DNA of 40,729 bases, taken from positions 1-40,729 of the forward strand of contig CALWJF010000040.1 of assembly GCA_944380935.1 (NCBI GenBank). The letters are read 5' to 3'. Numbering within the stretch: position 1 is the first letter of the stretch; each line of letters begins with the position of its first letter. The DNA comes from an uncultured Clostridia bacterium (GTDB lineage Bacteria > Bacillota > Clostridia > Oscillospirales > QAMX01). Positions 16,981-24,865 of the stretch are shown here, in pieces. The position numbers and the translations under genes were made by a program. The notes beneath the pieces are model-generated. The model ran no database searches. It worked only from the letters and a program-made list of their open reading frames with translations, and was not told where the DNA came from.

Positions 16981-18016
16981 CCAAATTTTCATCTATTTTA
17001 GACAAAACCGCTCCCGTATAGTAATGCGTTAAAATTTCTTCATATCCTGCACCCTCCAGCGCCATAGCGCGTGCGCCATATTGGCTCATTCCAACACCGT
17101 GACCATACCCAGTTACAGAAATCCGAATGATCGTGTCATCAACAAGTTCTACTGTAAAATCCGTGGAATTCAACTCCAGTGCAGTGCGTAATGCACTCCC
17201 TTTTACCACAGTTCCTCCTACGGTCGCGCTAATAATCCCGCCAGCTTCACTGCGCTCAATGTTTTGAATATATTCCATCGCATTATCTCCCAACGCATTT
17301 CCATCACACAAAGTCGCAAGTTTATCCCTATAAGTGGCAATGTCATATTCTACAACAGAACGGAACTTTTCCGCTACTTCTTCACCCGGGCTCTCTACAC
17401 TGGTCAGATAGGATACGTTCCCACCCCACACATCGCAAGCATTTTCTGTCATCCCACCTGAAATTGCATGAAATGCTGCTAAGATAGGAGCTCCATCATA
17501 AATCATAACTTCTCCATCCGTATCGGAAACCGCACGGCACAGTTTCTCTACATAAATGTCCGCTGCTGCACCAAAAAGGCTCTGCGCTGTCTGCGGATCC
17601 AGGATATTCACATATCCTTTACAATGCGATGGGGTCGTACACAACGCTGCATCATCATGCACACCATCCGTAGCAGGATGTGCAATTCGATACAGAATAA
17701 AACTTCGGGCGGCAACCGCCTGCGCACGAAGTGCTTCTTCCGGAAAGGACGCAGGCATTTCCGCAGCCAAAACGCCGGGTAAATATTCGTCCATACTCAT
17801 TTCTTCAACTTTTTCTCCTACTTTAACTTTGAAAGTTATATTTGCGTCATATGCATTTTTCTCTAAATTCTCCGCCTTATCTTCCGTTTTTTCTTCCGCT
17901 ATTTCCTGTTCGTTTTTTTCTTCTATTTTAACGATTTCTCGTTTTGAATAAAACAAAACCGGAAAAAAAACGTTAAATAAATATAATATGCAAGCCAATA
18001 ATATTGATTTTTTCAT
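16958..18016 (-). CDS. spoIID: Stage II sporulation protein D (peptidoglycan lytic transglycosylase)
   Basis: 352 residues. SpoIID cleaves glycan strands during engulfment of the forespore, working with SpoIIP and SpoIIM. An N-terminal membrane anchor (about 5-23) is followed by a charged Glu/Lys-rich linker (28-55) and the catalytic domain. Visible marks are VLAAEMPASFPEEALRAQAV with the likely catalytic Glu86, and His120, Cys126 and Cys132 in the HDDAALCTTPSHCKGY stretch, matching the His-x5-Cys-x5-Cys zinc site known for clostridial SpoIID. The C-terminal GYGHGVGMSQYGARAMA is the classic family signature. The start at 18016 has GGAGG upstream. No spoIIQ or spoIIP neighbours are present. 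Confidence 0.95.
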   Translation of the reverse strand: MKKSILLACILYLFNVFFPVLFYSKREIVKIEEKNEQEIAEEKTEDKAENLEKNAYDANITFKVKVGEKVEEMSMDEYLPGVLAAEMPASFPEEALRAQAVAARSFILYRIAHPATDGVHDDAALCTTPSHCKGYVNILDPQTAQSLFGAAADIYVEKLCRAVSDTDGEVMIYDGAPILAAFHAISGGMTENACDVWGGNVSYLTSVESPGEEVAEKFRSVVEYDIATYRDKLATLCDGNALGDNAMEYIQNIERSEAGGIISATVGGTVVKGSALRTALELNSTDFTVELVDDTIIRISVTGYGHGVGMSQYGARAMALEGAGYEEILTHYYTGAVLSKIDENLVVIQKEM

Positions 18017-18042
18017 ACCCCGCCTCCTGCTGATTTTGTATA

Positions 18043-18054
18043 ATTGTATACAAT
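18043..18054. promoter_or_regulatory. 12-bp perfect palindrome overlapping a possible sporulation-type -10 box upstream of spoIID
   Basis: ATTGTATACAAT is perfectly palindromic and sits 27 bp upstream of the spoIID start. On the minus strand its TATACAAT half resembles the -10 element CATACAnT used by mother-cell sigma-E, the factor that transcribes spoIID in Bacillus. I see no convincing sigma-E -35 box. A repressor operator is the alternative. Confidence 0.4.
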
Positions 18055-18093
18055 CTTTTCTGGTATCTATCTTATATTTATGATTTTATACAG

Positions 18094-18123
18094 TTGACGC
18101 GAAACCCTTTGCGATGTTATAAT
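18094..18123 (+). promoter_or_regulatory. Promoter of the citrate synthase gene
   Basis: TTGACG (18094-18099) is 18 bp from a perfect TATAAT (18118-18123). Just downstream an inverted repeat AATAG-N6-CTATT overlaps the expected start site and could be an operator. The transcript leader would be about 130 nt. Confidence 0.7.
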
Positions 18124-18259
18124 AGGTATATCTATTAGATATTTGAATCATTCCGTCCGCATGGATTCCTTTTTGGCATACTGCTACAATGCCTAATGAG
18201 GAAACGGGATGTTCTCTGTAGCCCTCAAAAAATGCAATATGTCAGAAGGAGGTCAATTC

Positions 18260-19621
18260 ATGTCCGATAATAAAGCAACAAAACAGTTTATAACCAATTT
18301 ATGTGATGAATACAGAAAAAATAACTTTATTGATCCGCAACTGTACAAAGATCCGAATATCAAACGCGGCCTGCGTAATGCTAACGGCAGTGGTGTAATT
18401 GCCGGTCTTTCACAAATTGGCGACGTTGTCGGTTACCGTATCGAAAATGAACAGCTTGTTCCAATCCCAGGCGAACTTTATTACCGCGGCTACAAGCTAA
18501 ACGACCTTATCGACGGATTTACCAGAGAAAATATTTATGGATTCGAAGAAGTTTCTTATCTTTTGCTTTTCGGGCATCTTCCTACCCGCCCACAGCTGCA
18601 TTTCTTTTTCGATGCACTGGGTGCATTACGTTCCCTTCCGGAACACTATTTGCAGAATCAAATTATTGGTTCTCCAAGCCCCGACATCATGAATAAGATG
18701 GCGCGTCTAACGCTCGGTCTTTATTCTTATGATGACAATCCAGACGATACGAGCCTTGAAAATTTGATGCGTCAGGGTATGGAACTGATCGCCCGTTTCC
18801 CCACACTTTTGGCTTATTCCTATCAGGCTAAGCGCTATTTTTACGATAAAAAGAGTTTGCATCTACATTTCCCCCACGACAATCAGTCTACAGCAGAAAG
18901 CATTCTGCGCGCTGTACGTTCTGATAAGCACTTTACACCTGAAGAAGCCAAACTGTTGGATCTGTGCTTGGTCATTCACGCGGAACATGGCGGTGGTAAC
19001 AACTCTGCATTTGCCTGCCGTGTTGTCAGTTCATCCGGAACAGATACATATGCTGCAATTGCTGCAGCATTATGTTCGCTGAAGGGTCCGCTGCATGGTG
19101 GTGCCAACATTCAGGTTATGCATATGCTGGAGGACATCAAGGAAAATGCCGGCAATTGGCATGACGAAGGCGCGGTTGCAGATTACCTGGCAAAAATGCT
19201 TCGCCGGGAAGCCGGAGACCGCAGCGGTATAATTTATGGTCTTGGACACCCTGTATATACCGTAAGCGATCCGCGTGCCATTATCCTGAAGGAAAACGCT
19301 CGCCGTCTTGCTGAAGAAAAAGGCTTCGGCGATGATTTCGCACTTGCAGAAACGGTTGAGCGCCTTGCGCCGGAACTTATGAAGTCTGTTCGCGGGATTG
19401 ATAAAAACATATGTGCCAATGTTGACATGTATTCCGGCTTGGTTTATAAAACATTGGATATTCCTGTTGAACTGTATACGCCGCTCTTTGCCGCTGCACG
19501 CATTGCAGGTTGGATCGCACACCGCATTGAGGAAATCAGTTCCAATGCCCGTATTATTCGTCCTGCTTACCGGGTTGTTTACGATAAACGCCCCTATGTA
19601 AGCATTGACGAACGCGGTTAA
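18260..19621 (+). CDS. gltA: Citrate synthase
   Basis: 453 residues from ATG 18260, chosen because AGAAGGAGGTCAATTC sits directly before it; an upstream in-frame ATG at 18209 lacks a site. The enzyme condenses oxaloacetate with acetyl-CoA to citrate. Active-site segments are visible: GPLHGGANIQVMHML (His that activates oxaloacetate), GLGHPVYTVSDPRA (second His, with Arg), and NVDMYSGLVY (catalytic Asp). The length and N-terminal extension fit the long citrate/2-methylcitrate synthase group of Firmicutes. No aconitase or isocitrate dehydrogenase is adjacent, so it is monocistronic here. It may supply 2-oxoglutarate for glutamate, as in incomplete anaerobic TCA pathways (inference). Confidence 0.95.
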   Translation: MSDNKATKQFITNLCDEYRKNNFIDPQLYKDPNIKRGLRNANGSGVIAGLSQIGDVVGYRIENEQLVPIPGELYYRGYKLNDLIDGFTRENIYGFEEVSYLLLFGHLPTRPQLHFFFDALGALRSLPEHYLQNQIIGSPSPDIMNKMARLTLGLYSYDDNPDDTSLENLMRQGMELIARFPTLLAYSYQAKRYFYDKKSLHLHFPHDNQSTAESILRAVRSDKHFTPEEAKLLDLCLVIHAEHGGGNNSAFACRVVSSSGTDTYAAIAAALCSLKGPLHGGANIQVMHMLEDIKENAGNWHDEGAVADYLAKMLRREAGDRSGIIYGLGHPVYTVSDPRAIILKENARRLAEEKGFGDDFALAETVERLAPELMKSVRGIDKNICANVDMYSGLVYKTLDIPVELYTPLFAAARIAGWIAHRIEEISSNARIIRPAYRVVYDKRPYVSIDERG

Positions 19622-19633
19622 TTATCTAAATGG

Positions 19634-19680
19634 AAAAGCAAAAGCTCCGATAAACCAAACAATCGGAGCTTTTGCTTTTT
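19634..19680 (+). terminator. Terminator of the citrate synthase gene
   Basis: An 18-bp perfect stem (19634-19651 with 19662-19679) with a 10-nt loop is followed by T residues, 12 bp after the stop codon. Confidence 0.9.
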
Positions 19681-19681
19681 A

Positions 19682-20141
19682 TAGAACCAGATCCTATTTG
19701 CAGGCTGCGTTTCAACCGCTTATGGCTAATATGTTCAGGCAGATAATTTGACTGCAACTGGATTCCCATCCGCCCATTCATCAGGATACTTTCACGATCC
19801 TGCTTCTATGACCTCTAGCCGCGTTCATCCTTTATCCTCCTGAAACAAAGGAATTCCCCGGTCAGGGAAAATACACGCCTTACACCCATTTGACATAAAT
19901 ATTGGCAAATGAGAGGTTTTCTTTTCGTTTTAAATTTGTTTCTTCAAATCGCCCTGATTTTATCAGTCCGGCGAGCATACATCCATCATTCCCTTGGTAG
20001 ACGCTGCAATCATATCCCAATATGCAACCATCCGCCAAAACGTCCGCTTTCATGGTTCGTACTGCTTACAGCAACGTATTAAATGCTCCCGTTTTTTTAT
20101 TAAATTGCTCATCAAAATTTTTGAATGTTTTGAATTTTTCT
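19682..20141. other. Non-coding stretch without a recognised gene
   Basis: This interval has no convincing long ORF. The minus strand has a good ribosome-binding site (CAGGAGGATAAAGG) before a 15-codon ORF that starts near 19828. A second short ORF, of about 50 codons, overlaps its stop through ATGA. Neither encodes a product I recognise. They may be a leader pair, decayed gene remnants or chance. Confidence 0.4.
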
Positions 20142-20169
20142 TTGCTCAACATAGCATTTATGGTATACT
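20142..20169 (+). promoter_or_regulatory. Possible promoter of the acyltransferase gene
   Basis: TTGCTC (20142-20147) is separated by 16 bp from TATACT (20164-20169), 37 bp before the start codon at 20207. The match is moderate. Confidence 0.5.
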
Positions 20170-20206
20170 ATTCAGGCTTAATACTATTGAGTGGTAGGTA
20201 TCTTAC

Positions 20207-21304
20207 ATGAAAGTTGACAAAACGCAGCAAAAGACTTTCTCCGTCTCCGGCGAACATATCGCATATTTCGACATTTTGCGCACGATATCTATGTTTGGTG
20301 TCTTATTCATGCACCTATCCAGCGCCCGCCTTGCCAAACCGGGAGACATAGGCTGGGGATTATTGGTCGTATTTGATTCGTTTTTCTTTATCGCTGTCCC
20401 CATCTTTTTTATGATCTCCGGTGCATTAATCTTGCAGAGCGACGCCACTAAGCAGCCCCATTATCTGCTTCTTCACAGACTTCCACGCCTGCTTATCCCG
20501 CTTGCCATATGGTCAATCGCAACAAATACAATTCCCTTTCTTGCAGATTGGGTACACGGACGGGGTCTGGATCTGCAAGCCTATCTGACTGCGCTTGTCA
20601 GTATCGTTGCGCATGAAGCTGCGCCTCCCTATTGGTTTTTGTATTACCTGATTCCCATTTACCTGCTGTCGCCTGCGCTTAAAGCAGCAGCAGACGGATT
20701 ATCGGAAACAGCCTGGAAATATTTGGGAATTCTTGCGTTGCTGGTATGTATTTACAAAACCCTTTGGACAATTTTTCCTTCGTTACAAAGTTTGCGCATT
20801 GAAATCTTTGAGCGTTTATTCCTTTTTTCCGGTTGCCTCTGTTATTTCTTCTTTGGATTTTATCTCCATCGTTCAAAATATCATGTGTCCAACCGTATTT
20901 TAACTGCCATCGTTCTTGTTGATACTGTATTTATCAGTGCAGCCACCTGGTTGCGTTCGACTGGCGGCTCTCTAGATCAAAGCTTTCAAAATTATAATCT
21001 CCTTTTTACTCTAATTCTGGCTGTAAGCGTCTTCCTGTTAGCCAAACAGAACGCTCATCGCTTCAGTCCGCGCATCAAGCGAATTTTTGCCTGGCTTGCT
21101 ACCTATTCTTTCGGCGTATATCTTTCTCATGTCCCGGTAATTTTGCTGCTGCCTTCTATTGGTATTGACCTATCTACCGGAACCGGATTTCTTATCAGTT
21201 TACTTCTGGTTCCGGCAACCTGTCTGCTTCTTTGCTGGGGAATCTCCCAAATCCGTTTTCTTTGCTGGCCTTTGATCGGGCTGCGTTGGAAGGGCAAAAA
21301 ATAA
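20207..21304 (+). CDS. Acyltransferase family 3 integral membrane protein
   Basis: 365 residues with about ten hydrophobic membrane segments. The start YFDILRTISMFGVLFMHLS, with His in the first membrane helix, is the hallmark of acyltransferase family 3 (OafA/WecH-like). RLPRLLIPLAIWS and WFLYYLIPIYLLSPAL also fit family motifs. Such enzymes transfer acetyl or other acyl groups from the cytoplasm to surface sugars, lipids or polymers. The likely target is an envelope glycan, but nothing nearby tells which. It is a single gene between convergent terminators, with a weak GGTAGG site before the ATG. Confidence 0.88.
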   Translation: MKVDKTQQKTFSVSGEHIAYFDILRTISMFGVLFMHLSSARLAKPGDIGWGLLVVFDSFFFIAVPIFFMISGALILQSDATKQPHYLLLHRLPRLLIPLAIWSIATNTIPFLADWVHGRGLDLQAYLTALVSIVAHEAAPPYWFLYYLIPIYLLSPALKAAADGLSETAWKYLGILALLVCIYKTLWTIFPSLQSLRIEIFERLFLFSGCLCYFFFGFYLHRSKYHVSNRILTAIVLVDTVFISAATWLRSTGGSLDQSFQNYNLLFTLILAVSVFLLAKQNAHRFSPRIKRIFAWLATYSFGVYLSHVPVILLLPSIGIDLSTGTGFLISLLLVPATCLLLCWGISQIRFLCWPLIGLRWKGKK

Positions 21305-21392
21305 ATTCTTGTCGTGGATTGTTTTCCATATTTTCTCAGTTACCCTTCTATTATTTTTTCTTAACGTTATTTCGCAATACTATACAAAAAAC

Positions 21393-21423
21393 CGGGATTC
21401 AAACTTTTTAAGTTTGAATCCCG
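21393..21423 (-). terminator. Terminator between the acyltransferase gene and hprK
   Basis: A 14-bp perfect stem (CGGGATTCAAACTT / AAGTTTGAATCCCG) with a TTT loop lies 8 bp past the hprK stop. It is followed on the minus strand by GTTTTTTG. It may also stop the convergent acyltransferase transcript. Confidence 0.9.
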
Positions 21424-21430
21424 ATTTCCT

Positions 21431-22369
21431 TTAGATATAGGTATCTTCAATACGCGTCAGAAGCTCATGCGCTGAGTTATATCCCATTTTCCGGTCACGA
21501 TTGTTCATTGCTGCGACCTCTAAAACTACCGCAAGGTTACGGCCCGGCCGCACCGGTATCGTAATCAAAGGCTTATTTACATCCATTATATTAATCGTTT
21601 CAATTTCTTCACCAAGCCGGTCATAAACCTGTCCTTCTGCCCAAGTCTCAAACTGAACGACCAAATCAATACTTTCAGTATCTTTAACGGCACCGATACC
21701 AAAAATCCGGCGTACATCGATCACACCAATACCACGGATTTCCATAAAATGACGGATAACAGCCGGAGCAGAACCAACCAGTGTGCGATTGGAGACTTTA
21801 CGAATTTCCACTGCATCATCCGCAATCAGGCGATGTCCACGCTTAACCAATTCAATCGCCGTCTCGCTCTTTCCAATTCCGGAATCTCCCAAAATCAAAA
21901 CGCCTTCGCCATAAATCTCTACCAAAACCCCATGGCGTGTAATCTGGGGCGCCAACCACACTTTCAACGTTGACAACATGGCAGACATCAGGGTACTGGT
22001 CCATTCACGCGAACGCAACAAGGTAACGCCATGGCGCGCTGCCATATCGATACATTCTTGCGTTGGGTCCAAATTCCGGCTGACAACAAGAGCCGGAAAT
22101 TTTGTTTGAAACAACCGATCTAATACTTCCAGGCGCTTTTGCGAATCGATTTGGGTCAGGTATGATATTTCTTCACGACCAAAAATCTGAATATCGCGCG
22201 GATTAAAATAATCATAAAACCCGGCCAGCTGCAACCCCGGCCGGTTTATATCATCGGATTCGACACGAACCTGAGACATATTATCCGGTGCATTGAGAAT
22301 TTCAAGGTCAAACTCTTTTATAATTTCTGCCAAGGAAATCGTCGGTTTTTTCGATTCGCTCAGATCCAT
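21431..22369 (-). CDS. hprK: HPr kinase/phosphorylase
   Basis: 312 residues, the usual length. It phosphorylates or dephosphorylates Ser46 of HPr, linking sugar supply to catabolite repression through CcpA. The Walker A loop GDSGIGKS is at 161-168, the catalytic HGVLVEIYG segment at 146-154, and the family signature EIRGIGVIDVRRIFG at 210-224. The C-terminal VRPGRNLAVVLEVAAMN is also typical. The AGGAGGG site precedes ATG 22369. It lies 50 bp after tadA in the same direction and is probably co-transcribed with tadA and the mecA-like gene. The usual partners of hprK (lgt, whiA, rapZ) are not next to it here. Confidence 0.97.
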   Translation of the reverse strand: MDLSESKKPTISLAEIIKEFDLEILNAPDNMSQVRVESDDINRPGLQLAGFYDYFNPRDIQIFGREEISYLTQIDSQKRLEVLDRLFQTKFPALVVSRNLDPTQECIDMAARHGVTLLRSREWTSTLMSAMLSTLKVWLAPQITRHGVLVEIYGEGVLILGDSGIGKSETAIELVKRGHRLIADDAVEIRKVSNRTLVGSAPAVIRHFMEIRGIGVIDVRRIFGIGAVKDTESIDLVVQFETWAEGQVYDRLGEEIETINIMDVNKPLITIPVRPGRNLAVVLEVAAMNNRDRKMGYNSAHELLTRIEDTYI

Positions 22370-22419
22370 AATACCCTCCTATTGTGAATATCTCATTATG
22401 GCATATTCCGGGCACTCTG

Positions 22420-22887
22420 TCAATCTGACATTTTATTTTCCCGAATCTTTGCAAAAAAATCCTGTAAAAGTTTCCCGCTCTCTTCAGCCAGAACGCCGCC
22501 ATATATGCGCGGCGAAAAAGAAAAATTCTCCTGGAACACATTTAATACGCCGCCCAGCGCACCAGCAACAGGGTCCCGCAAACCATATACCACGGTTCCT
22601 AGGCGCGCATTATATATGGCACCTGCACACATCAGACAAGGCTCTAGCGTTACATATAGCGTACAGGTTTCCAGCCGCCAGCTGCCCTTCTTTCGGCAGG
22701 CTTCCCGGATGGCAATCGTCTCTGCATGCGCTGTTGCATCGCACTCCAGCTCCCTCCGATTATGCGCCCGTGCAAGCACTTTCCCATCTTGCACAATCAC
22801 GCAACCGACGGGAACTTCTCCCTGCTGCGCCGCTACACATGCTTCCTCCAGCGCAAGCCGCATAAAATGTTCTCGATCTTCTATCAT
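22420..22887 (-). CDS. tadA: tRNA-specific adenosine deaminase
   Basis: 155 residues, typical for the family. It converts adenosine at the wobble position of tRNA-Arg(ACG) to inosine. The zinc deaminase motifs are complete: HAE at 54-56 (His ligand and proton-shuttling Glu) and PCLMC at 83-87 (two Cys ligands). VPVGCVIV and the C-terminal FF..IR also fit. Its start overlaps the stop of the mecA-like gene by 4 bp (ATGA), suggesting coupled translation. Confidence 0.95.
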   Translation of the reverse strand: MIEDREHFMRLALEEACVAAQQGEVPVGCVIVQDGKVLARAHNRRELECDATAHAETIAIREACRKKGSWRLETCTLYVTLEPCLMCAGAIYNARLGTVVYGLRDPVAGALGGVLNVFQENFSFSPRIYGGVLAEESGKLLQDFFAKIRENKMSD

Positions 22888-23315
22888 ATTCCCAACTTTT
22901 CAAATGCCCCTTCATCAAAATTCCGGCACGATTCTCGCGGACCATCCGGTAACCGACAGGCATATTCAGCTAAAACAGCTTCTGCGCCAGAACCTGTACA
23001 CGCTATGTAATAGTTCGCCTGTCCACGCAACAGCGATATCCCTGACAAACACTTTAAATTCATACGACGAACCATCCGTGCTGCATCAATTAAATCTTCA
23101 ACACAAGCGAATTCATAATATACTGCATTATGTCTGGCACGTGCAAAAATTAAAGTCTCTCTCCCGGCTGTATATGCGTCACAATCCGGCCGGCCTGTCA
23201 CTTCAATGCCCTCCTGTACAAGCGCTGCTCGGGCATGGCTTTCAATATCACCTGTAAGTTCTGCATTTTCTACGACAACCAGAACGCTATCTGGGCCTGT
23301 TCTCTGTATGCGCAC
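22884..23315 (-). CDS. Small protein resembling adaptor MecA (tentative)
   Basis: 143 residues from GTG 23315, which has AAAGGGG 8 nt upstream; an in-frame GTG at 23324 is too close to that site but gives a MecA-like start (MKIVRI). The C-terminal half contains YYEFACVEDLIDAARMVRR and ANYYIACTGSG, similar to the MecA C-terminal domain (EF-x-EDVI-x-A and KYYL strands), which binds the ClpC chaperone and delivers proteins for degradation. The N-terminal substrate-binding half is short and diverged. The TATAAT at about 23344-23349 on the minus strand may be its promoter. The family assignment rests on pattern only. Confidence 0.5.
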   Translation of the reverse strand: MRIQRTGPDSVLVVVENAELTGDIESHARAALVQEGIEVTGRPDCDAYTAGRETLIFARARHNAVYYEFACVEDLIDAARMVRRMNLKCLSGISLLRGQANYYIACTGSGAEAVLAEYACRLPDGPRESCRNFDEGAFEKLGI

Positions 23316-23407
23316 AATCTTCACCCCTTTATGGGCAATTATACGCCAATGCCTCTAACTTCGAAAGCATAAACATCTGGCAGCACTTCCATATTTAGGC
23401 AAAGTTC

Positions 23408-23440
23408 GCCCTTATCCGGACAAATTCACCGGACAAGGGC
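23408..23440 (-). terminator. Terminator-like hairpin after the HtrA gene
   Basis: GCCCTTATCCGG (23408-23419) pairs with CCGGACAAGGGC (23429-23440) with one mismatch, just past the HtrA stop codon. The following T-tract is poor, so termination may be partial. Confidence 0.5.
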
Positions 23441-23446
23441 AAAACT

Positions 23447-24865
23447 TCAGTCAATATCATATTTATCCTTTAATATAATTTCCACATCCAAATGCATGCC
23501 GCTTCGATAAATACTCAATAGCATTGTATCCCCGACTTCCATCCGGGCTTTTATTGCGTTGATCTGGGAAATGGAACGCACCGTATTCCCATTACAGCTG
23601 TAAATTACGTCGCCGGGTAAAACCAGTCCTGCAGCACCGCTGTTTTCTGAAACTTCCTTCACCAACACGCCTGCCGGATTCTGACCGTCCGTCTCTCCTG
23701 CTATTGCTGTCGAACCGGTGATTCCCAGCATCGGATAACCGGTAACATAACCATATTCAAGCAGGTCGGATACGATTTTCTCCAATCGATCGGATGATAT
23801 AGCAAACCCAATGCCTTCGTAAGTATCCGCCGTCAACTTAGCTGTAACAATACCAATAACCTGCCCGTATTCATTAATCAACGGTCCGCCGGAATTTCCA
23901 GGATTAACCGAAGCATCCGTTTGGAGCAGTTTCATAACATTCCCTGCACTATCCATCGTCAGATACCGTTCCGGACCTGTGATATAACCGACTGTTGTTG
24001 TCCCATAAAGCTCCAAGGAGGCCGGATTCCCAATTGCAACAACCCTATCACCTATATGAAGAACTGAGGAACGGCCAAACTCCACCGGTTTCAGTCCGGT
24101 TGCTTCAATTTTTAAAATCGCTATATCAGCCGTCGCATCAGAACTAATATGCCGTGCTTCGTAAGTTGTCCCATCCGATAAAACAACTTCCACACGTACT
24201 CCTTCTTCAATTACATGGTAATTGGTTAAAATATATCCGTCTTCAGAATAAACCGTTCCCGTACCCAGGGAATATCCGTCCATATCGTTTTCTGAAAGAT
24301 ATGCAACCACACTGACAACGGATGGCCACAGCTGATCGGCGATATCTCCAACTGCCAGTTGTGTTCGACCCTGCGTATCCTGAACTTCTATCCGCGGCGC
24401 ACCAGCAACCGGGAAAGGCTGTGTCTGGGAATCCGCAACCGTTGTTCCACCCGATACCACAGGATCTTGTAAATCCGATCCCGGCACTGAATCGGGGTCG
24501 GAAGGATTCAGCTCCGGTAAATTCGGCTTCCCCTCATTTGGGATAGAGGCATATGGGAAAAAAATCTGCGTAAAATTCAGACTTTCATATCGATCCAGAA
24601 TGAAAACCGTTCCCATGCCCAGCAAAAAGGCAAGTATCAACGATAACACACTAAAAAACAGCAGCGCAATGCCGTGCTTTTTTTTCTTAGGATATACTTG
24701 CTTTGAATTTTCATCAGGCCGTCTGGTTTGCGTGTAGTAACAACCCGAAAGCCCTTCATAGCCTGTTTCCGATCCAGCATATCCGGGCGGACCCTGCATC
24801 TTTGCATCTTCCTCTGCAGCCGGCGGTCTGCAACTGGTATCATCATGGTTCGTCCACAAATTCAT
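23447..24865 (-). CDS. Membrane-anchored HtrA/DegP-type serine protease with PDZ domain
   Basis: 472 residues from ATG 24865, which has GGTGGAGGAAAG in front; the in-frame GTG at 24877 contains that site and is rejected. The N-terminus is a cytoplasmic tail, followed by one membrane helix at about 65-89 (IALLFFSVLSLILAFLLGMG) and a Pro/Asp/Ser-rich linker outside the cell. The trypsin-like domain has the full triad: His217 in TNYHVIE, Asp247 in TADIAIL, and Ser325 in NPGNSGGPL. One PDZ domain ends the protein (GVLVKEVSENSGAAGLVLPG). HtrA proteases degrade misfolded exported proteins. It overlaps the upstream kinase gene by 23 bp, so it is probably co-expressed with, and perhaps controlled by, that two-component system. 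Confidence 0.95.
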   Translation of the reverse strand: MNLWTNHDDTSCRPPAAEEDAKMQGPPGYAGSETGYEGLSGCYYTQTRRPDENSKQVYPKKKKHGIALLFFSVLSLILAFLLGMGTVFILDRYESLNFTQIFFPYASIPNEGKPNLPELNPSDPDSVPGSDLQDPVVSGGTTVADSQTQPFPVAGAPRIEVQDTQGRTQLAVGDIADQLWPSVVSVVAYLSENDMDGYSLGTGTVYSEDGYILTNYHVIEEGVRVEVVLSDGTTYEARHISSDATADIAILKIEATGLKPVEFGRSSVLHIGDRVVAIGNPASLELYGTTTVGYITGPERYLTMDSAGNVMKLLQTDASVNPGNSGGPLINEYGQVIGIVTAKLTADTYEGIGFAISSDRLEKIVSDLLEYGYVTGYPMLGITGSTAIAGETDGQNPAGVLVKEVSENSGAAGLVLPGDVIYSCNGNTVRSISQINAIKARMEVGDTMLLSIYRSGMHLDVEIILKDKYDID

